DNA of 38,183 nt from positions 1 to 38,183 of the forward strand of contig NZ_JAMPYG010000023.1 of assembly GCF_023700745.1 (NCBI RefSeq), written 5' to 3'. Each line of letters starts with the position of its first letter. Within the stretch, counting starts at the first letter, position 1. Both the position numbers and the translations under genes were made by a program. Source of the DNA: Rhodoferax sp. (GTDB lineage: Bacteria > Pseudomonadota > Gammaproteobacteria > Burkholderiales > Burkholderiaceae_C). The notes under the pieces were generated by a model. That model searched no databases. It saw nothing but the letters and a program-made list of their open reading frames with translations, and was not told the origin of the DNA. Positions 29,444 through 38,183 of this stretch are shown here, piece after piece.

Positions 29444-30229
29444 TCAGGACTCCACCACCGCCACCGCCGTCTGGCTGACCCCACAGTCCACATAAGAGAT
29501 TTGTCCGGTCATGCCGGAGGCCAGGTCGCTGAGCAAAAAGGCCGCAACGTTGCCGACTTCATCAATCGTGACGTTGCGTTTCAGCGGCGATGCTGCTGCC
29601 GAAATACCCAATAACCTGCCAAAATCCTTGATGCCGCTGGCCGCCAGTGTTTTTACGGCTCCTGCGCTCAGGCCGTTGACACGAATGCCTTTGGCGCCCA
29701 CGGCATCCGCAAGATAACGTACCGACGATTCCAGCGAGGCCTTGGCCAGGCCCATGGTGTTGTAGCTGGGCACCACGCGCACGCCGCCCAGATAGGTCAG
29801 TGTCAGCAGTGAAGCGGTGTTGGTCAGATAAGGCAGGGCGGCCTTGGCCATGGCCGGAAAGCTGTAGGCGCTGATGTCGTGCGCAATGCGAAAGTTTTCG
29901 CGCGTCAGGCCGTCCAGAAAGTTGCCGGCAATGGCCTCGCGCGGGGCAAAACCAATGCTGTGCACAAAGCCGTCAAAGGTGGGCCAATGCTGGGACAAGT
30001 CTTTGAACAAATTGTCGATTTGCGCGTCATCAGCCACATCACATTCAAAAATCAAGGAGGAGTCGAAATCGGCGGCAAATTCGGTGATGCGATCCTTGAA
30101 GCGTTCGCCCACATAGCTGAAGGCCAGCTCGGCACCTTGCGCGTGGCATGCCTTGGCAATGCCGTAGGCAATGGAGCGATTGGACAACACGCCGGTGATC
30201 AGAAATTTTTTGCCTGTCAGAAATCCCAT
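29444..30229 (-). CDS. fabI: Enoyl-[acyl-carrier-protein] reductase (NADH) FabI
   Basis: The 261-residue short-chain dehydrogenase-fold enzyme performs the last reduction of each fatty-acid elongation cycle. Catalytic residues carry E. coli numbers: Tyr146, Tyr156 and Lys163 (Y-x6-K). The N-terminal I-T-G-V-L-S-N-R-S-I-A-Y-G and S-I-G-F-A-P (Gly93) nucleotide/inhibitor-site motifs are present. ATG at 30229 follows GAGG by five bases; the frame extends to 30271 without a plausible start. It is divergent from yejA, and the 118-base gap must carry both promoters. Confidence 0.97.
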   Translation of the reverse strand: MGFLTGKKFLITGVLSNRSIAYGIAKACHAQGAELAFSYVGERFKDRITEFAADFDSSLIFECDVADDAQIDNLFKDLSQHWPTFDGFVHSIGFAPREAIAGNFLDGLTRENFRIAHDISAYSFPAMAKAALPYLTNTASLLTLTYLGGVRVVPSYNTMGLAKASLESSVRYLADAVGAKGIRVNGLSAGAVKTLAASGIKDFGRLLGISAAASPLKRNVTIDEVGNVAAFLLSDLASGMTGQISYVDCGVSQTAVAVVES

Positions 30230-30347
30230 AGTAGCCTCTGCTTTTAAATTTGTTCGTTGATTAAATACCACTTGCCAGTTGGGGTCGGTGCAGCAGATTC
30301 AATGCTGAATTTTGATGCCCGGCAGCCAGCAAGAAGTGAAACAATTG

Positions 30348-32171
30348 ATGCAGAATTGTCGCATGCGTCGTTTGTTTTTTTTGATTTGTCTGAGTTGGGT
30401 GTCTCCTTTGTGGGCGGCGCATGGTTACGCTCTCTGGGGCGACCTCAAATATTCGGCCAATTTCGCTCATTTTGACTATGTCAACCCGGTCGCACCCAAG
30501 GGTGGTGAGCTGCGCCTGGTGAGCAACCTGCGGGTCTCGACTTTTGACAAATACAACCCGTTCACGATCAAAGGTTCAGCCCCGGCGTATTTGTCTGACC
30601 TCATGTTTGACACCTTGCTGACCGGTTCCCTGGATGAGACGGGTTCGGGTTACGGTTTGCTGGCGCAGGACGTGGTGGTGGCTGCCGACGGTATGAGTGT
30701 CACCTTCAAGTTACGGCCAGAGGCACGTTTTCACAACGGTGATGCGGTGCTGGCTGAAGATGTCAAGTACAGCTTTGATGCCTTGATGGGGCCATTTACC
30801 TCGCCGGCCTACAAGACCATGCTCTTTGACGTGGCTGGGCTGGATGTGCTGGACGCGCGTACGGTGCGTTACCGCTTCAAAAAACCCAACCGCGAGCTGC
30901 CGCTGACAGTGGGTAGTTTGCCCGTGTTCAGCCGGGCCTGGGGTGCCGCGGGGGGACGGGCCAAACCCTTTGACCAGATCGTCACCGATGTGCCGATTGG
31001 TAGCGGGCCCTACAAGATCGGTCCGGTGCGTTTTGGCAAAGACATTACCTATGTCCGTGACGTCAATTACTGGGCCAGAGATCTGAACGTGCGCCGTGGC
31101 ACCGCCAACTTTGACCGCATCACGGTCAAGATTTACAAGGATGGCACAGCGCGCCTGGAGGCTCTGAAAGCGGGCGAATTTGACCTGATGCGCTTCTTTT
31201 CGGCGGGTGACTGGGCGCGCCGCGTCAACGGCAAACGTTTTGATTCGGGTGAATTGGTCAAGCGCGAATACCAGCATCGCCTGCCCACCGGTTTTCAGAG
31301 CTATGTGCTCAATACCCGACGTGAATTGTTCAAGGATGTGCGGGTGCGCCAGGCACTGGGTCTGGCACTGGACTACGAGTGGATGAACCGGCAGATGTTT
31401 TACAACGCTTACCAGCGCGTCAACGGTTTGTTTGGCAATACCGACTGTCAGGCCACGGGCTTGCCCTCGCCACAAGAGTTGGCTTTGCTGACGCCATGGC
31501 GCAGTATGGTCCCTGCCGAGGTATTTGGTCCCATGTCACAGCCGCCGCGTACCGATCCGCCGTCGTCTTTGCGAGCCAATTTGCGCCAGGCGCAAGCCTT
31601 GCTGAATGCCGCAGGCTGGCAGGTGCAGGACGGCAAGTTGCGCAATGCGGCGGGACAGGCGTTCGAGATCGAGTACCTCGACAGCAACGAGGGTAGCGCG
31701 CGGGTGGTCACGCCCTGGGCGCGCAACCTGGAAAAACTGGGTATCACCCTGAATTTTCGCCCGGTGGACTTTGCCCTGTACCAGCAGCGCCTGCAAAAGT
31801 TTGAATTTGATATTACTTCATTGGCCTATGGTGGTACCCATAACCCGGGTCAGGAATACGCTGACCTGTTTGGTTCCGAAGCCGCTGACCAGGAAGATTC
31901 CGGCAACATGTCGGGCATGAAAAATCCTGCCGTCGATGCCTTGATCAGTGCCATGACCCGGGCCACCTCCAAAACCGAACTGGTGCCCGCCTGCCGCGCG
32001 CTCGAACGCGTGATTGCCCACAGTCATGTGCTGATTCCACAGTGGTCAGCGCCCACGCATCGCATTGTTTTCAACAGTTGGAAACTCGATCAACCCGCCG
32101 CCATGCCGCCCTATTCCCAGGGCGAGGGCTGGGCCATCGACACCTGGTGGGCCAGACCCGTCAGCCAATAG
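30348..32171 (+). CDS. yejA: Peptide ABC transporter substrate-binding protein YejA-like
   Basis: The 607-residue SBP_bac_5 family protein has a signal peptide (M-R-R, hydrophobic core L-F-F-L-I-C-L, cleavage near L-W-A-A-H-G) and the YejA hallmark G-Y-A-L-W-G-D-L-K-Y early in the mature part. The family captures oligopeptides in the periplasm. The ATG at 30348 was chosen over upstream TTG 30312/ATG 30315 because it leaves a normal n-region; ATG 30363 is also possible. It is the first gene of a four-gene importer operon, with yejB three bases after the stop. Confidence 0.9.
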   Translation: MQNCRMRRLFFLICLSWVSPLWAAHGYALWGDLKYSANFAHFDYVNPVAPKGGELRLVSNLRVSTFDKYNPFTIKGSAPAYLSDLMFDTLLTGSLDETGSGYGLLAQDVVVAADGMSVTFKLRPEARFHNGDAVLAEDVKYSFDALMGPFTSPAYKTMLFDVAGLDVLDARTVRYRFKKPNRELPLTVGSLPVFSRAWGAAGGRAKPFDQIVTDVPIGSGPYKIGPVRFGKDITYVRDVNYWARDLNVRRGTANFDRITVKIYKDGTARLEALKAGEFDLMRFFSAGDWARRVNGKRFDSGELVKREYQHRLPTGFQSYVLNTRRELFKDVRVRQALGLALDYEWMNRQMFYNAYQRVNGLFGNTDCQATGLPSPQELALLTPWRSMVPAEVFGPMSQPPRTDPPSSLRANLRQAQALLNAAGWQVQDGKLRNAAGQAFEIEYLDSNEGSARVVTPWARNLEKLGITLNFRPVDFALYQQRLQKFEFDITSLAYGGTHNPGQEYADLFGSEAADQEDSGNMSGMKNPAVDALISAMTRATSKTELVPACRALERVIAHSHVLIPQWSAPTHRIVFNSWKLDQPAAMPPYSQGEGWAIDTWWARPVSQ

Positions 32172-32174
32172 ACC

Positions 32175-33209
32175 ATGCTGAGCTACATCCTCAAACGCCT
32201 GTTGTTGATGATCCCGACCCTGTTCGGGGTGCTGTTGCTGACCTTTGTCGTGATCCAGTTCGTGCCGGGAGGGCCAGTTGAGCAGTATCTGGCCGAGGCC
32301 AAGGCCGGCACGGCCAAGGGCGCGGCGGCCGAAAGCGGCGGCTTGAGCTACCGCGGCGCGCAGGGTGTGGACCCGAAGCGCATTGAGCAGATCAAGGCGC
32401 TCTACGGTTTTGACAAACCGGCGCATGAGCGGTTTTTTCAGATGCTGGGCCAGTTTGCGCGTTTTGATCTGGGCAGGAGTTTTTTCCAGAACAAAAGCGT
32501 CTCGGATCTCATCTGGGAAAAGTTGCCGGTGTCTATCAGCCTGGGTTTGTGGACGTTTTTTATCAGCTACTTGATTGCCGTGCCGCTGGGCGTGGCCAAG
32601 GCGGTCCGTGCCGGCTCACGCTTTGACTTCGTCACCACCTTGCTGGTGCTGCTGGGCTACGCCATTCCGGGTTTTGTGCTGGGTGTGGCGCTGCTGGTGA
32701 TTTTTGGTGGCCAGTTGCAGTGGTTCCCGCTGCGTGGTCTGACCAGCAGCAACTGGGATGAGCTGAGTTGGGGCGCACGTGTGGTCGATTACCTGTGGCA
32801 TATTGCGATGCCGGTCACGGCCATGGTGCTGGGCAGTTTTGCCGTGACGACCATGCTGACCAAAAACGCCTTTCTGGAAGAAATCCGCAAACAATACGTG
32901 GTCACGGCCCGGGCCAAGGGTCTGGATGAGCGCCAGGTGCTGTGGAAACATGTGTTCCGCAATGCCCTGATTCCCATCATCACCGGTTTTCCGGCCGCGT
33001 TCATTGGCGCCTTCTTTACCGGCTCGCTGCTCATAGAAACACTGTTCTCCCTCGACGGCCTGGGCTTGCTGAGCTACGAGAGCGTGATCCGGCGTGACTA
33101 CCCTGTGGTGCTGGGAACGCTGTATTTTTTTACCCTGATTGGCCTGGTGACCAAGCTGATTTCTGATTTGTCTTATGTCTGGGTGGACCCGCGTGTCAAG
33201 TTTGATTAA
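32175..33209 (+). CDS. yejB: Peptide ABC transporter permease YejB
   Basis: The 344-residue DppB/OppB-type permease has an N-terminal membrane anchor (Y-I-L-K-R-L-L-L-M-I-P-T-L-F-G), five further membrane segments and the cytoplasmic EAA loop E-E-I-R-K-Q-Y-V-V-T-A-R-A-K-G-L that docks on the ATPase. It overlaps the next gene. Confidence 0.95.
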   Translation: MLSYILKRLLLMIPTLFGVLLLTFVVIQFVPGGPVEQYLAEAKAGTAKGAAAESGGLSYRGAQGVDPKRIEQIKALYGFDKPAHERFFQMLGQFARFDLGRSFFQNKSVSDLIWEKLPVSISLGLWTFFISYLIAVPLGVAKAVRAGSRFDFVTTLLVLLGYAIPGFVLGVALLVIFGGQLQWFPLRGLTSSNWDELSWGARVVDYLWHIAMPVTAMVLGSFAVTTMLTKNAFLEEIRKQYVVTARAKGLDERQVLWKHVFRNALIPIITGFPAAFIGAFFTGSLLIETLFSLDGLGLLSYESVIRRDYPVVLGTLYFFTLIGLVTKLISDLSYVWVDPRVKFD

Positions 33210-34248
33210 TACCGCATCACCGAGCCTGAGTCCGGGGCGGCGCGCCTGGCTGCGTTTCAAGCGCAACCGCTTGGGTTACTGGAGCCTGGTGATCTTTTGC
33301 CTGCTGGTCGGCTTGAGCTTGATGGCTGAACTGATCAGCAACGACCGGCCCCTGCTGGTGCGCTATCAGGGGGAGACGTATTTCCCCATGGTCAGGGACT
33401 ATTCAGAAAAAACCTTTGGCGGTGATTTCGATACCACCACCGATTACCTGGACCCTTTCATCCGCGAACGGCTCAGCCAGAACGGCAATTGGGCCCTGTT
33501 TGCGCCCAACCCCTATGGTCCCAAAACGCTCAACTACTTCGCCAAGGCCCCCAATCCGTCACCGCCCACCGCAGACAACTGGCTGGGCACCGATGACCGT
33601 GGTCGCGACCTGCTGGCGCAACTGATCTATGGCTTTCGGGTCAGTGTGCTGTTTGCGCTGGCGCTCACTTTCACGGGCACGCTGCTGGGCATTCTTACGG
33701 GGGCGATCCAGGGTTTTTTTGGCGGCAAGACCGACCTGGCGTTCCAGCGCTTCATTGAAATCTGGGGTGCCATGCCCGAGCTGTATCTACTGATTATTTT
33801 CAGCGCCGTGTTTGCGCCCAGCCTGGCGTTGTTGCTGATTTTGCTGAGCCTGTTTGGCTGGATGGGCTTGTCCGACTATGTGCGGGCCGAGTTTTTACGC
33901 AACCGGCAGCTCGATTACGTGCGCGCCGCGCGTTCGCTGGGGGTCAGCAACTGGCACATCATCCGGCGCCATCTGTTGCCTAACAGCATGACCCCTGTCG
34001 TGACGTTTTTGCCATTCCGCATGAGTGGCGCCATCCTGGCGCTGACATCGCTCGATTTTCTGGGTCTGGGCGTGCCACCCGGCACACCGTCGCTGGGCGA
34101 GTTGCTGTCGCAAGGCAAGAACAACATTGACGCCTGGTGGATCTCGTTGACGACTTTTGCCGTACTGGTGGTGACCTTGTTGCTGCTGACCTTTATGGGT
34201 GATGCCCTACGCGATGCGCTGGATCCGCGCAAGGCAGACCTGCCATGA
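33193..34248 (+). CDS. yejE: Peptide ABC transporter permease YejE
   Basis: The 351-residue DppC/OppC-type permease has an N-terminal anchor, a large periplasmic insertion (about 45-130) typical of YejE, and then the membrane domain with EAA loop L-D-Y-V-R-A-A-R-S-L-G-V. GTG at 33193 is preferred because GGTGGA precedes it; an ATG at 33175 has no ribosome-binding site and would enlarge the overlap with yejB from 17 to 35 bases. The stop overlaps the yejF start (ATGA). Confidence 0.92.
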   Translation: MSSLINTASPSLSPGRRAWLRFKRNRLGYWSLVIFCLLVGLSLMAELISNDRPLLVRYQGETYFPMVRDYSEKTFGGDFDTTTDYLDPFIRERLSQNGNWALFAPNPYGPKTLNYFAKAPNPSPPTADNWLGTDDRGRDLLAQLIYGFRVSVLFALALTFTGTLLGILTGAIQGFFGGKTDLAFQRFIEIWGAMPELYLLIIFSAVFAPSLALLLILLSLFGWMGLSDYVRAEFLRNRQLDYVRAARSLGVSNWHIIRRHLLPNSMTPVVTFLPFRMSGAILALTSLDFLGLGVPPGTPSLGELLSQGKNNIDAWWISLTTFAVLVVTLLLLTFMGDALRDALDPRKADLP

Positions 34249-35843
34249 GTGCTGGGACCTTGCTCGATGTGCGCGGTCTGTCGGTGTCATTTGCCGACAA
34301 CGAGGTGGTGCACGGCATTGATTTTTCCATTGCCCCGGGTGAACGGGTGGCGCTGGTAGGGGAGTCCGGTTCGGGTAAGACCGTCTCTGCCTTAAGCCTG
34401 CTGCGCCTGGCCGCCAATGCCAGGCTCGGCGGTCAGGCCCATTTCAAGGGACAAGATTTGCTGGCCATGCCCGAGCACGAACTGCGTGCTGTGCGCGGCC
34501 GTGACATTGCCATGATCTTTCAGGAGCCGATGACGGCGCTCAACCCCCTGATGACGATAGGCGACCAGATTGCTGAAATGTTGGCGCTCAAGACGGATCT
34601 GACCAAAGACAGGTTGGCGCAAAAAGTTGTTGAATTGCTGGCTGAAACCGGCATCCCCGAGCCAGCGCGCCGCGCCAATGCCTTTCCGCACCAGCTCAGT
34701 GGCGGCCAGCGCCAGCGCGCCATGATCGCCATGGCATTGGCCTGCCAACCCCAGTTGCTGTTGGCCGACGAACCCACAACGGCGCTTGACGTGAGTCTGC
34801 GCGGGCAGATTCTGGACTTGCTGGTGCGTTTGCAGCAAAGCCATGGCATGGCGGTGCTACTGATCACCCACGACCTGAACCTGGTGCGGCGTTTTGCCGA
34901 CCGCATCATCGTCATGGAAAACGGCCATGTGGTCGAACAAGGTGCGACCGCAGCGGTGTTTGCCAAGCCGCAGCATCCTTATACCCAGCGCCTGATTGCC
35001 AGCAAACCGGTGCGTGATGTGGTGGAACTGCAAAAACCATCACACCCCTTGATGCTCGCCAAGGGGCTACGGGTGGTCTATCCGACGCCACTGCCCGGAA
35101 TGAAAGGCTGGTTCAGGCGCGGTGAATTTGTGGCGGTGCAGGGCGCGAGTTTTGAAATTCAGTCCGGGCAAACGCTGGGCATCATGGGTGAGTCGGGTTC
35201 TGGCAAATCCACCTTGGCACTTGCTGCCCTTGGCTTGTTGCCGTGTCAAGGGGAGTTGCAAATTGCGGGACAGGCCTGGAGCGCCAATGCAGCGCGCAAC
35301 ACGGCCTTGCGGCGGCAGGTGCAGGTGGTGTTCCAAGACCCGTTTTCGTCCTTGTCGCCCCGCATGACGGTGGAGGAAATTGTCGGGGAGGGCTTGAGCG
35401 TGCATGCCCCGGAACTCTCCAAGCAGCAGCGTCAGCAGCTCGTCATGATGGCCCTGCGTGATGTCGGGCTGGGAACGGTTGACGCGATGGCCATGGCGCA
35501 GACCCTGCAGCGTTATCCGCATGAATTTTCGGGTGGTCAGCGTCAAAGGCTGGCCATCGCGCGGGCCCTGATCATCCAACCTGACATGCTGGTTCTTGAC
35601 GAACCCACCAGTGCGCTGGACGTGACGGTGCAAAAACAGGTGCTGCAGTTGCTGCAGAAGCTGCAACGTGAACGTGGTTTGAGTTATCTGCTGATCACCC
35701 ACGACGTGGACGTGATCCGAGCCATGGCGCATGGTGTGCTGGTGATGAAGGACGGCGCTGTGGTGGAGTCGGGTCCGGTGCACCAGGTGCTGACGCAACC
35801 GCAGCATGACTACACCCGGATTCTGGTCAGTGCCGCCGGATAA
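34245..35843 (+). CDS. yejF: Peptide ABC transporter ATP-binding protein YejF (two ATPase domains)
   Basis: The 532-residue fused dual ATPase has domain 1 with Walker A G-E-S-G-S-G-K-T (39-46), signature L-S-G-G-Q-R-Q-R and L-L-L-A-D-E-P; domain 2 has Walker A at 315-322, F-S-G-G-Q-R-Q-R and L-V-L-D-E-P-T-S-A-L-D. It powers the YejBE channel. Start ATGA overlap with yejE. In E. coli the system imports peptides and microcin C. Confidence 0.95.
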   Translation: MSAGTLLDVRGLSVSFADNEVVHGIDFSIAPGERVALVGESGSGKTVSALSLLRLAANARLGGQAHFKGQDLLAMPEHELRAVRGRDIAMIFQEPMTALNPLMTIGDQIAEMLALKTDLTKDRLAQKVVELLAETGIPEPARRANAFPHQLSGGQRQRAMIAMALACQPQLLLADEPTTALDVSLRGQILDLLVRLQQSHGMAVLLITHDLNLVRRFADRIIVMENGHVVEQGATAAVFAKPQHPYTQRLIASKPVRDVVELQKPSHPLMLAKGLRVVYPTPLPGMKGWFRRGEFVAVQGASFEIQSGQTLGIMGESGSGKSTLALAALGLLPCQGELQIAGQAWSANAARNTALRRQVQVVFQDPFSSLSPRMTVEEIVGEGLSVHAPELSKQQRQQLVMMALRDVGLGTVDAMAMAQTLQRYPHEFSGGQRQRLAIARALIIQPDMLVLDEPTSALDVTVQKQVLQLLQKLQRERGLSYLLITHDVDVIRAMAHGVLVMKDGAVVESGPVHQVLTQPQHDYTRILVSAAG

Positions 35844-35847
35844 ATCC

Positions 35848-35887
35848 TTGAAAATCAAGGGCTTCCCCTTATATTTTCCGATATAAT
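35848..35887 (+). promoter_or_regulatory. Promoter region upstream of rimP-nusA
   Basis: TTGAAA (35848-35853) and TATATT (35870-35875), 16 bases apart, match sigma70 at 5/6 each; a perfect TATAAT follows at 35882-35887. The same -35 also reads as heat-shock CTTGAAA (35847-35853) with CCCCTTAT (35865-35872), 12 bases from CTTGAA, one shorter than usual. CCTTGA-AAA-TCAAGG (35846-35860) is an inverted repeat over the -35. Confidence 0.55.
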
Positions 35888-35902
35888 CCTGCCTTCACGA
35901 CC

Positions 35903-35934
35903 AAACGGGCGAGTCACTTCCGCCCGTTTTTTTT
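35903..35934 (+). terminator. Intrinsic terminator in the rimP leader
   Basis: CGGGCG (35906-35911) and CGCCCG (35921-35926), extended by three A-T pairs, form a nine-pair stem with a nine-base loop, then eight T. It may end the yej transcript, or act as an attenuator because the promoter elements lie just upstream of it and rimP lies downstream. Confidence 0.88.
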
Positions 35935-35974
35935 GGTCGATCGTTTTTCATGAGTTGAGTAATTTGGGGTTTTG

Positions 35975-36610
35975 GTGGCGCTAAAAGACATTGTTGAGCA
36001 AACGGTAAGCGGCTTGGGCTATGACTTGGTAGAGATTGATCGCTCTACCGGTGGCTTGCTGCGTATTACCATTGACTTGCCTTGGTCTCCGCCGGCTGAA
36101 AGCGGCAAGGCTGAGTCTGTCGAGCAATTTGTCACAGTTGAAGATTGCGAAAAAGTGACCCGTCAGCTGCAGTATGCGCTGGAGGTGGACGAGGTGGATT
36201 ACAAGCGTCTTGAGGTGTCGTCCCCGGGTATTGATCGCCCGCTGCGGCATGACCAGGACTTTGCCCGGTTTGTCGGTCATGTGATCGATGTCACGCTCAA
36301 GATGCCTTTGGGCAGTGCGGCGGCGGGGCAGGTCAGCCCGACCCGCAAGAAATTTCGGGGTGTGCTGGAGCGGGTTGAGTCGGCAGTTGGTGCGTTGGCG
36401 CCAACCGAACAGGCCTGGCAGATCGTCTGGCGTGATGAGCCGGTCACCAAGCCGGGTCAAAGGATTAGCAAGAAAAGGCCGCCTGCACCGATGCAGGCGC
36501 TTGGTTTTGTGTTGAGCGAGTTGAAAGAGGCGCGCTTGGCACCCATTGTGAGTTTCAAGGGCCGTGCGCAAGCGCATGACCCCGAGCCGCAACCGTCAGA
36601 TTTGAATTGA
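35975..36610 (+). CDS. rimP: Ribosome maturation factor RimP
   Basis: The 211-residue protein assists 30S assembly. The N-terminal domain contains G-Y-D-L-V-E-I and L-R-I-T-I-D; the centre has [10 protein letters not shown]; a longer C-terminal part than E. coli RimP includes a charged insertion (P-T-R-K-K-F). GTG at 35975 yields (M)-A-L-K-D-I-V-E-Q, the family start, with GGGG about five bases upstream; a TTG one codon earlier is too close to it. It overlaps the 5' side of the nusA leader; nusA begins 17 bases after the stop. Confidence 0.93.
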   Translation: MALKDIVEQTVSGLGYDLVEIDRSTGGLLRITIDLPWSPPAESGKAESVEQFVTVEDCEKVTRQLQYALEVDEVDYKRLEVSSPGIDRPLRHDQDFARFVGHVIDVTLKMPLGSAAAGQVSPTRKKFRGVLERVESAVGALAPTEQAWQIVWRDEPVTKPGQRISKKRPPAPMQALGFVLSELKEARLAPIVSFKGRAQAHDPEPQPSDLN

Positions 36611-36627
36611 AACAGGAGAGACATGGC

Positions 36628-38124
36628 ATGAATCGCGAAATGTTAATGTTGGTTGACGCCATCTCACGCGAGAAAAATGTTGAGCGTGATGTTGTTTTTG
36701 GGGCTGTGGAAGCCGCTTTGGCGCAAGCCACCAAGAAACTTTACTCGGGTGAAGTGGACATCCGCGTCGCGCTTGACCGTGATACCGGGAATTACGAAAC
36801 TTTCCGTCGCTGGCATGTGGTGCCCGATGAAGCGGGCCTGCAGTTGCCAGACCAGGAAATTTTGTTGTTTGAAGCCAAAGAGCAAATTCCTGACATCGAG
36901 GTGGATGAGTACATCGAGGAAACCATCGAGTCCTTGCCGATTGGTCGCATTGGCGCCATGGCGGCCAAGCAGGTCATCCTGCAAAAAATTCGCGATGCCG
37001 AGCGTGAAATGCTGCTCAACGACTTCATGTCGCGTGGCGACAAGATCTTTGTTGGCACTGTCAAGCGCATGGACAAGGGTGACCTGATTGTGGAGTCGGG
37101 CCGCGTTGAAGGCCGCCTGCGTCGCGGTGAGATGATCCCCAAAGAGAACTTCCGCACCGGTGACCGCGTGCGGGCCATGATCATGGAAGTCGACCTGACC
37201 TTGCGCGGTGCCCCCATCGTGCTGTCACGCTCGGCGCCCGAGTTCATGAAGGAGCTGTTTCGCAACGAAGTTCCCGAAATCGAACAGGGACTGCTTGAGA
37301 TCAAATCCTGTGCCCGTGACGCCGGTTCGCGTGCCAAGATCGCGGTGCTGTCGCACGACAAGCGGATTGACCCGATTGGCACCTGTGTCGGTGTGCGTGG
37401 CACGCGTGTCAACGCCGTCACGACCGAGCTGGCCGGTGAGCGGGTGGACATTGTGCTGTGGAGCGAAGACCCGGCGCAGTTCGTGATTGGCGCCCTGGCG
37501 CCCGCCAATGTCAGCAGCATTGTGGTGGACGAAGAGCGTCACGCCATGGATGTGGTGGTGGACGAAGAAAACCTGGCGATTGCCATTGGTCGCGGTGGCC
37601 AGAATGTGCGCCTGGCGGCAGAACTCACAGGCTGGAAGATCAATATTCTGGATGCCGCCGAGTCCGCAGAGAAGCAGGCCAGCGAAGTGGATGCCAGCCG
37701 CCATTTGTTCATGGAAAAACTCGATGTCGACGAAGAGATTGCCGACCTGCTGATTGCCGAGGGCTTTACCAGCCTGGAGCAGGTGGCTTATGTGCCGCTT
37801 GAAGAAATGCTCGAAATCGAGAGCTTTGACGAAGACACCGTGAGCGAATTGCGCACCCGGGCCAAAGACGCCTTGTTGACGATGGAGATCGCCATTGAGG
37901 AAAATGTGGGCGGCGTGGCCTTGGAACTGCGTGATCTGGAAGGCATGACTGCCGAGTTGATCAGCAAGCTGGCCGACAACGGCATCCATGTGCTCGATGA
38001 CCTGGCCGACCTGGCGGTGGATGAACTCACCGACATCACCGGTCAATCTGCTGACGAGGCCACGGCCTTGATCATGAAGGCCCGTGAACATTGGTTCGCC
38101 AATGACGCATCTTCAAAAGAGTGA
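36628..38124 (+). CDS. nusA: Transcription termination/antitermination protein NusA
   Basis: The 498-residue protein has an N-terminal RNA-polymerase-binding domain (about 1-125), S1 domain (135-200), KH1/KH2 (about 205-345, with the I-G-R-G-G-Q-N-V-R loop) and two acidic repeats AR1 (about 365-415) and AR2 (about 435-490). It controls pausing, termination and rRNA antitermination. The ATG at 36628 has AGGAGAG upstream; the longer frame from 36607 starts inside rimP. The remaining 59 bases after the stop hold no credible gene; infB is expected beyond the edge. Confidence 0.97.
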   Translation: MNREMLMLVDAISREKNVERDVVFGAVEAALAQATKKLYSGEVDIRVALDRDTGNYETFRRWHVVPDEAGLQLPDQEILLFEAKEQIPDIEVDEYIEETIESLPIGRIGAMAAKQVILQKIRDAEREMLLNDFMSRGDKIFVGTVKRMDKGDLIVESGRVEGRLRRGEMIPKENFRTGDRVRAMIMEVDLTLRGAPIVLSRSAPEFMKELFRNEVPEIEQGLLEIKSCARDAGSRAKIAVLSHDKRIDPIGTCVGVRGTRVNAVTTELAGERVDIVLWSEDPAQFVIGALAPANVSSIVVDEERHAMDVVVDEENLAIAIGRGGQNVRLAAELTGWKINILDAAESAEKQASEVDASRHLFMEKLDVDEEIADLLIAEGFTSLEQVAYVPLEEMLEIESFDEDTVSELRTRAKDALLTMEIAIEENVGGVALELRDLEGMTAELISKLADNGIHVLDDLADLAVDELTDITGQSADEATALIMKAREHWFANDASSKE

Positions 38125-38183
38125 AAAATGATGAATTTACAGTTGAAGTAAAGACGTTAATTGCCTGCGGGCACCAAGTCTGA

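Noticed and set aside
30297..30310. ATTCA-ATGC-TGAAT inverted repeat between fabI and yejA
   Set aside because: Arms of only five bases; does not match known fatty-acid regulator sites and could occur by chance.

Overview
The window is a dense chromosomal segment with housekeeping gene content. Protein sequences and gene order point to a betaproteobacterium of the Burkholderiales, probably Comamonadaceae (Rhodoferax/Polaromonas-like). The main clues are the tig-clpP-clpX-lon-tRNA order, the ribB-ribH-nusB-aminotransferase-ybgC-tolQRA run, fabI next to yejABEF, and rimP-nusA at the right edge. No IS element, phage gene, integrase or CRISPR array was seen. The family placement is inferred from remembered relatives, not from a search.

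Layout. 40-204: a tiny Lys/Glu-rich protein. 236-1980 (minus): mnmH and a TesA-like esterase, back to back with a YbbA-type ABC ATPase whose start codon overlaps the esterase start. 2717-8268: a TonB-type outer-membrane receptor, a periplasmic ABC_sub_bind protein and a membrane hybrid histidine kinase in one tight operon, facing a convergent NarL/LuxR-type response regulator; this looks like an envelope-to-cytoplasm signalling relay. 8363-11926: dnaE. 11930-17672 (minus): a compact operon, ribB(X)-ribH-nusB-aminotransferase-ybgC-tolQ-tolR-tolA, with several ATGA stop/start overlaps; tolB and pal do not follow. 17817-18206: a tail-anchored coiled-coil protein of unknown function.

18203-21856: a PadR-family repressor diverges from a 971-residue fusion enzyme, with two near-identical palindromes between them. 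The fusion joins a complete FadH-type 2,4-dienoyl-CoA reductase to a complete ECH1-type delta3,5-delta2,4-dienoyl-CoA isomerase. The second domain makes the substrate of the first, so one polypeptide can carry out two consecutive steps in degrading odd-position unsaturated acyl-CoAs. I consider this the most interesting locus.

21868-22430 (minus): zapA and a ZapB-like coiled-coil gene. 22747-29377: tRNA-Leu(UAG), trigger factor, clpP, clpX and lon (the cytosolic protein-quality-control block, with a candidate heat-shock promoter before clpP), then tRNA-Gly(GCC) x2, tRNA-Cys(GCA), tRNA-Leu(UAA) and tRNA-Arg(UCU) separated by intrinsic terminators. 29444-30229 (minus): fabI. 30348-35843: the YejABEF peptide importer. 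35975-38124: rimP-nusA behind a short leader holding a promoter and an intrinsic terminator; infB is expected past the right edge.
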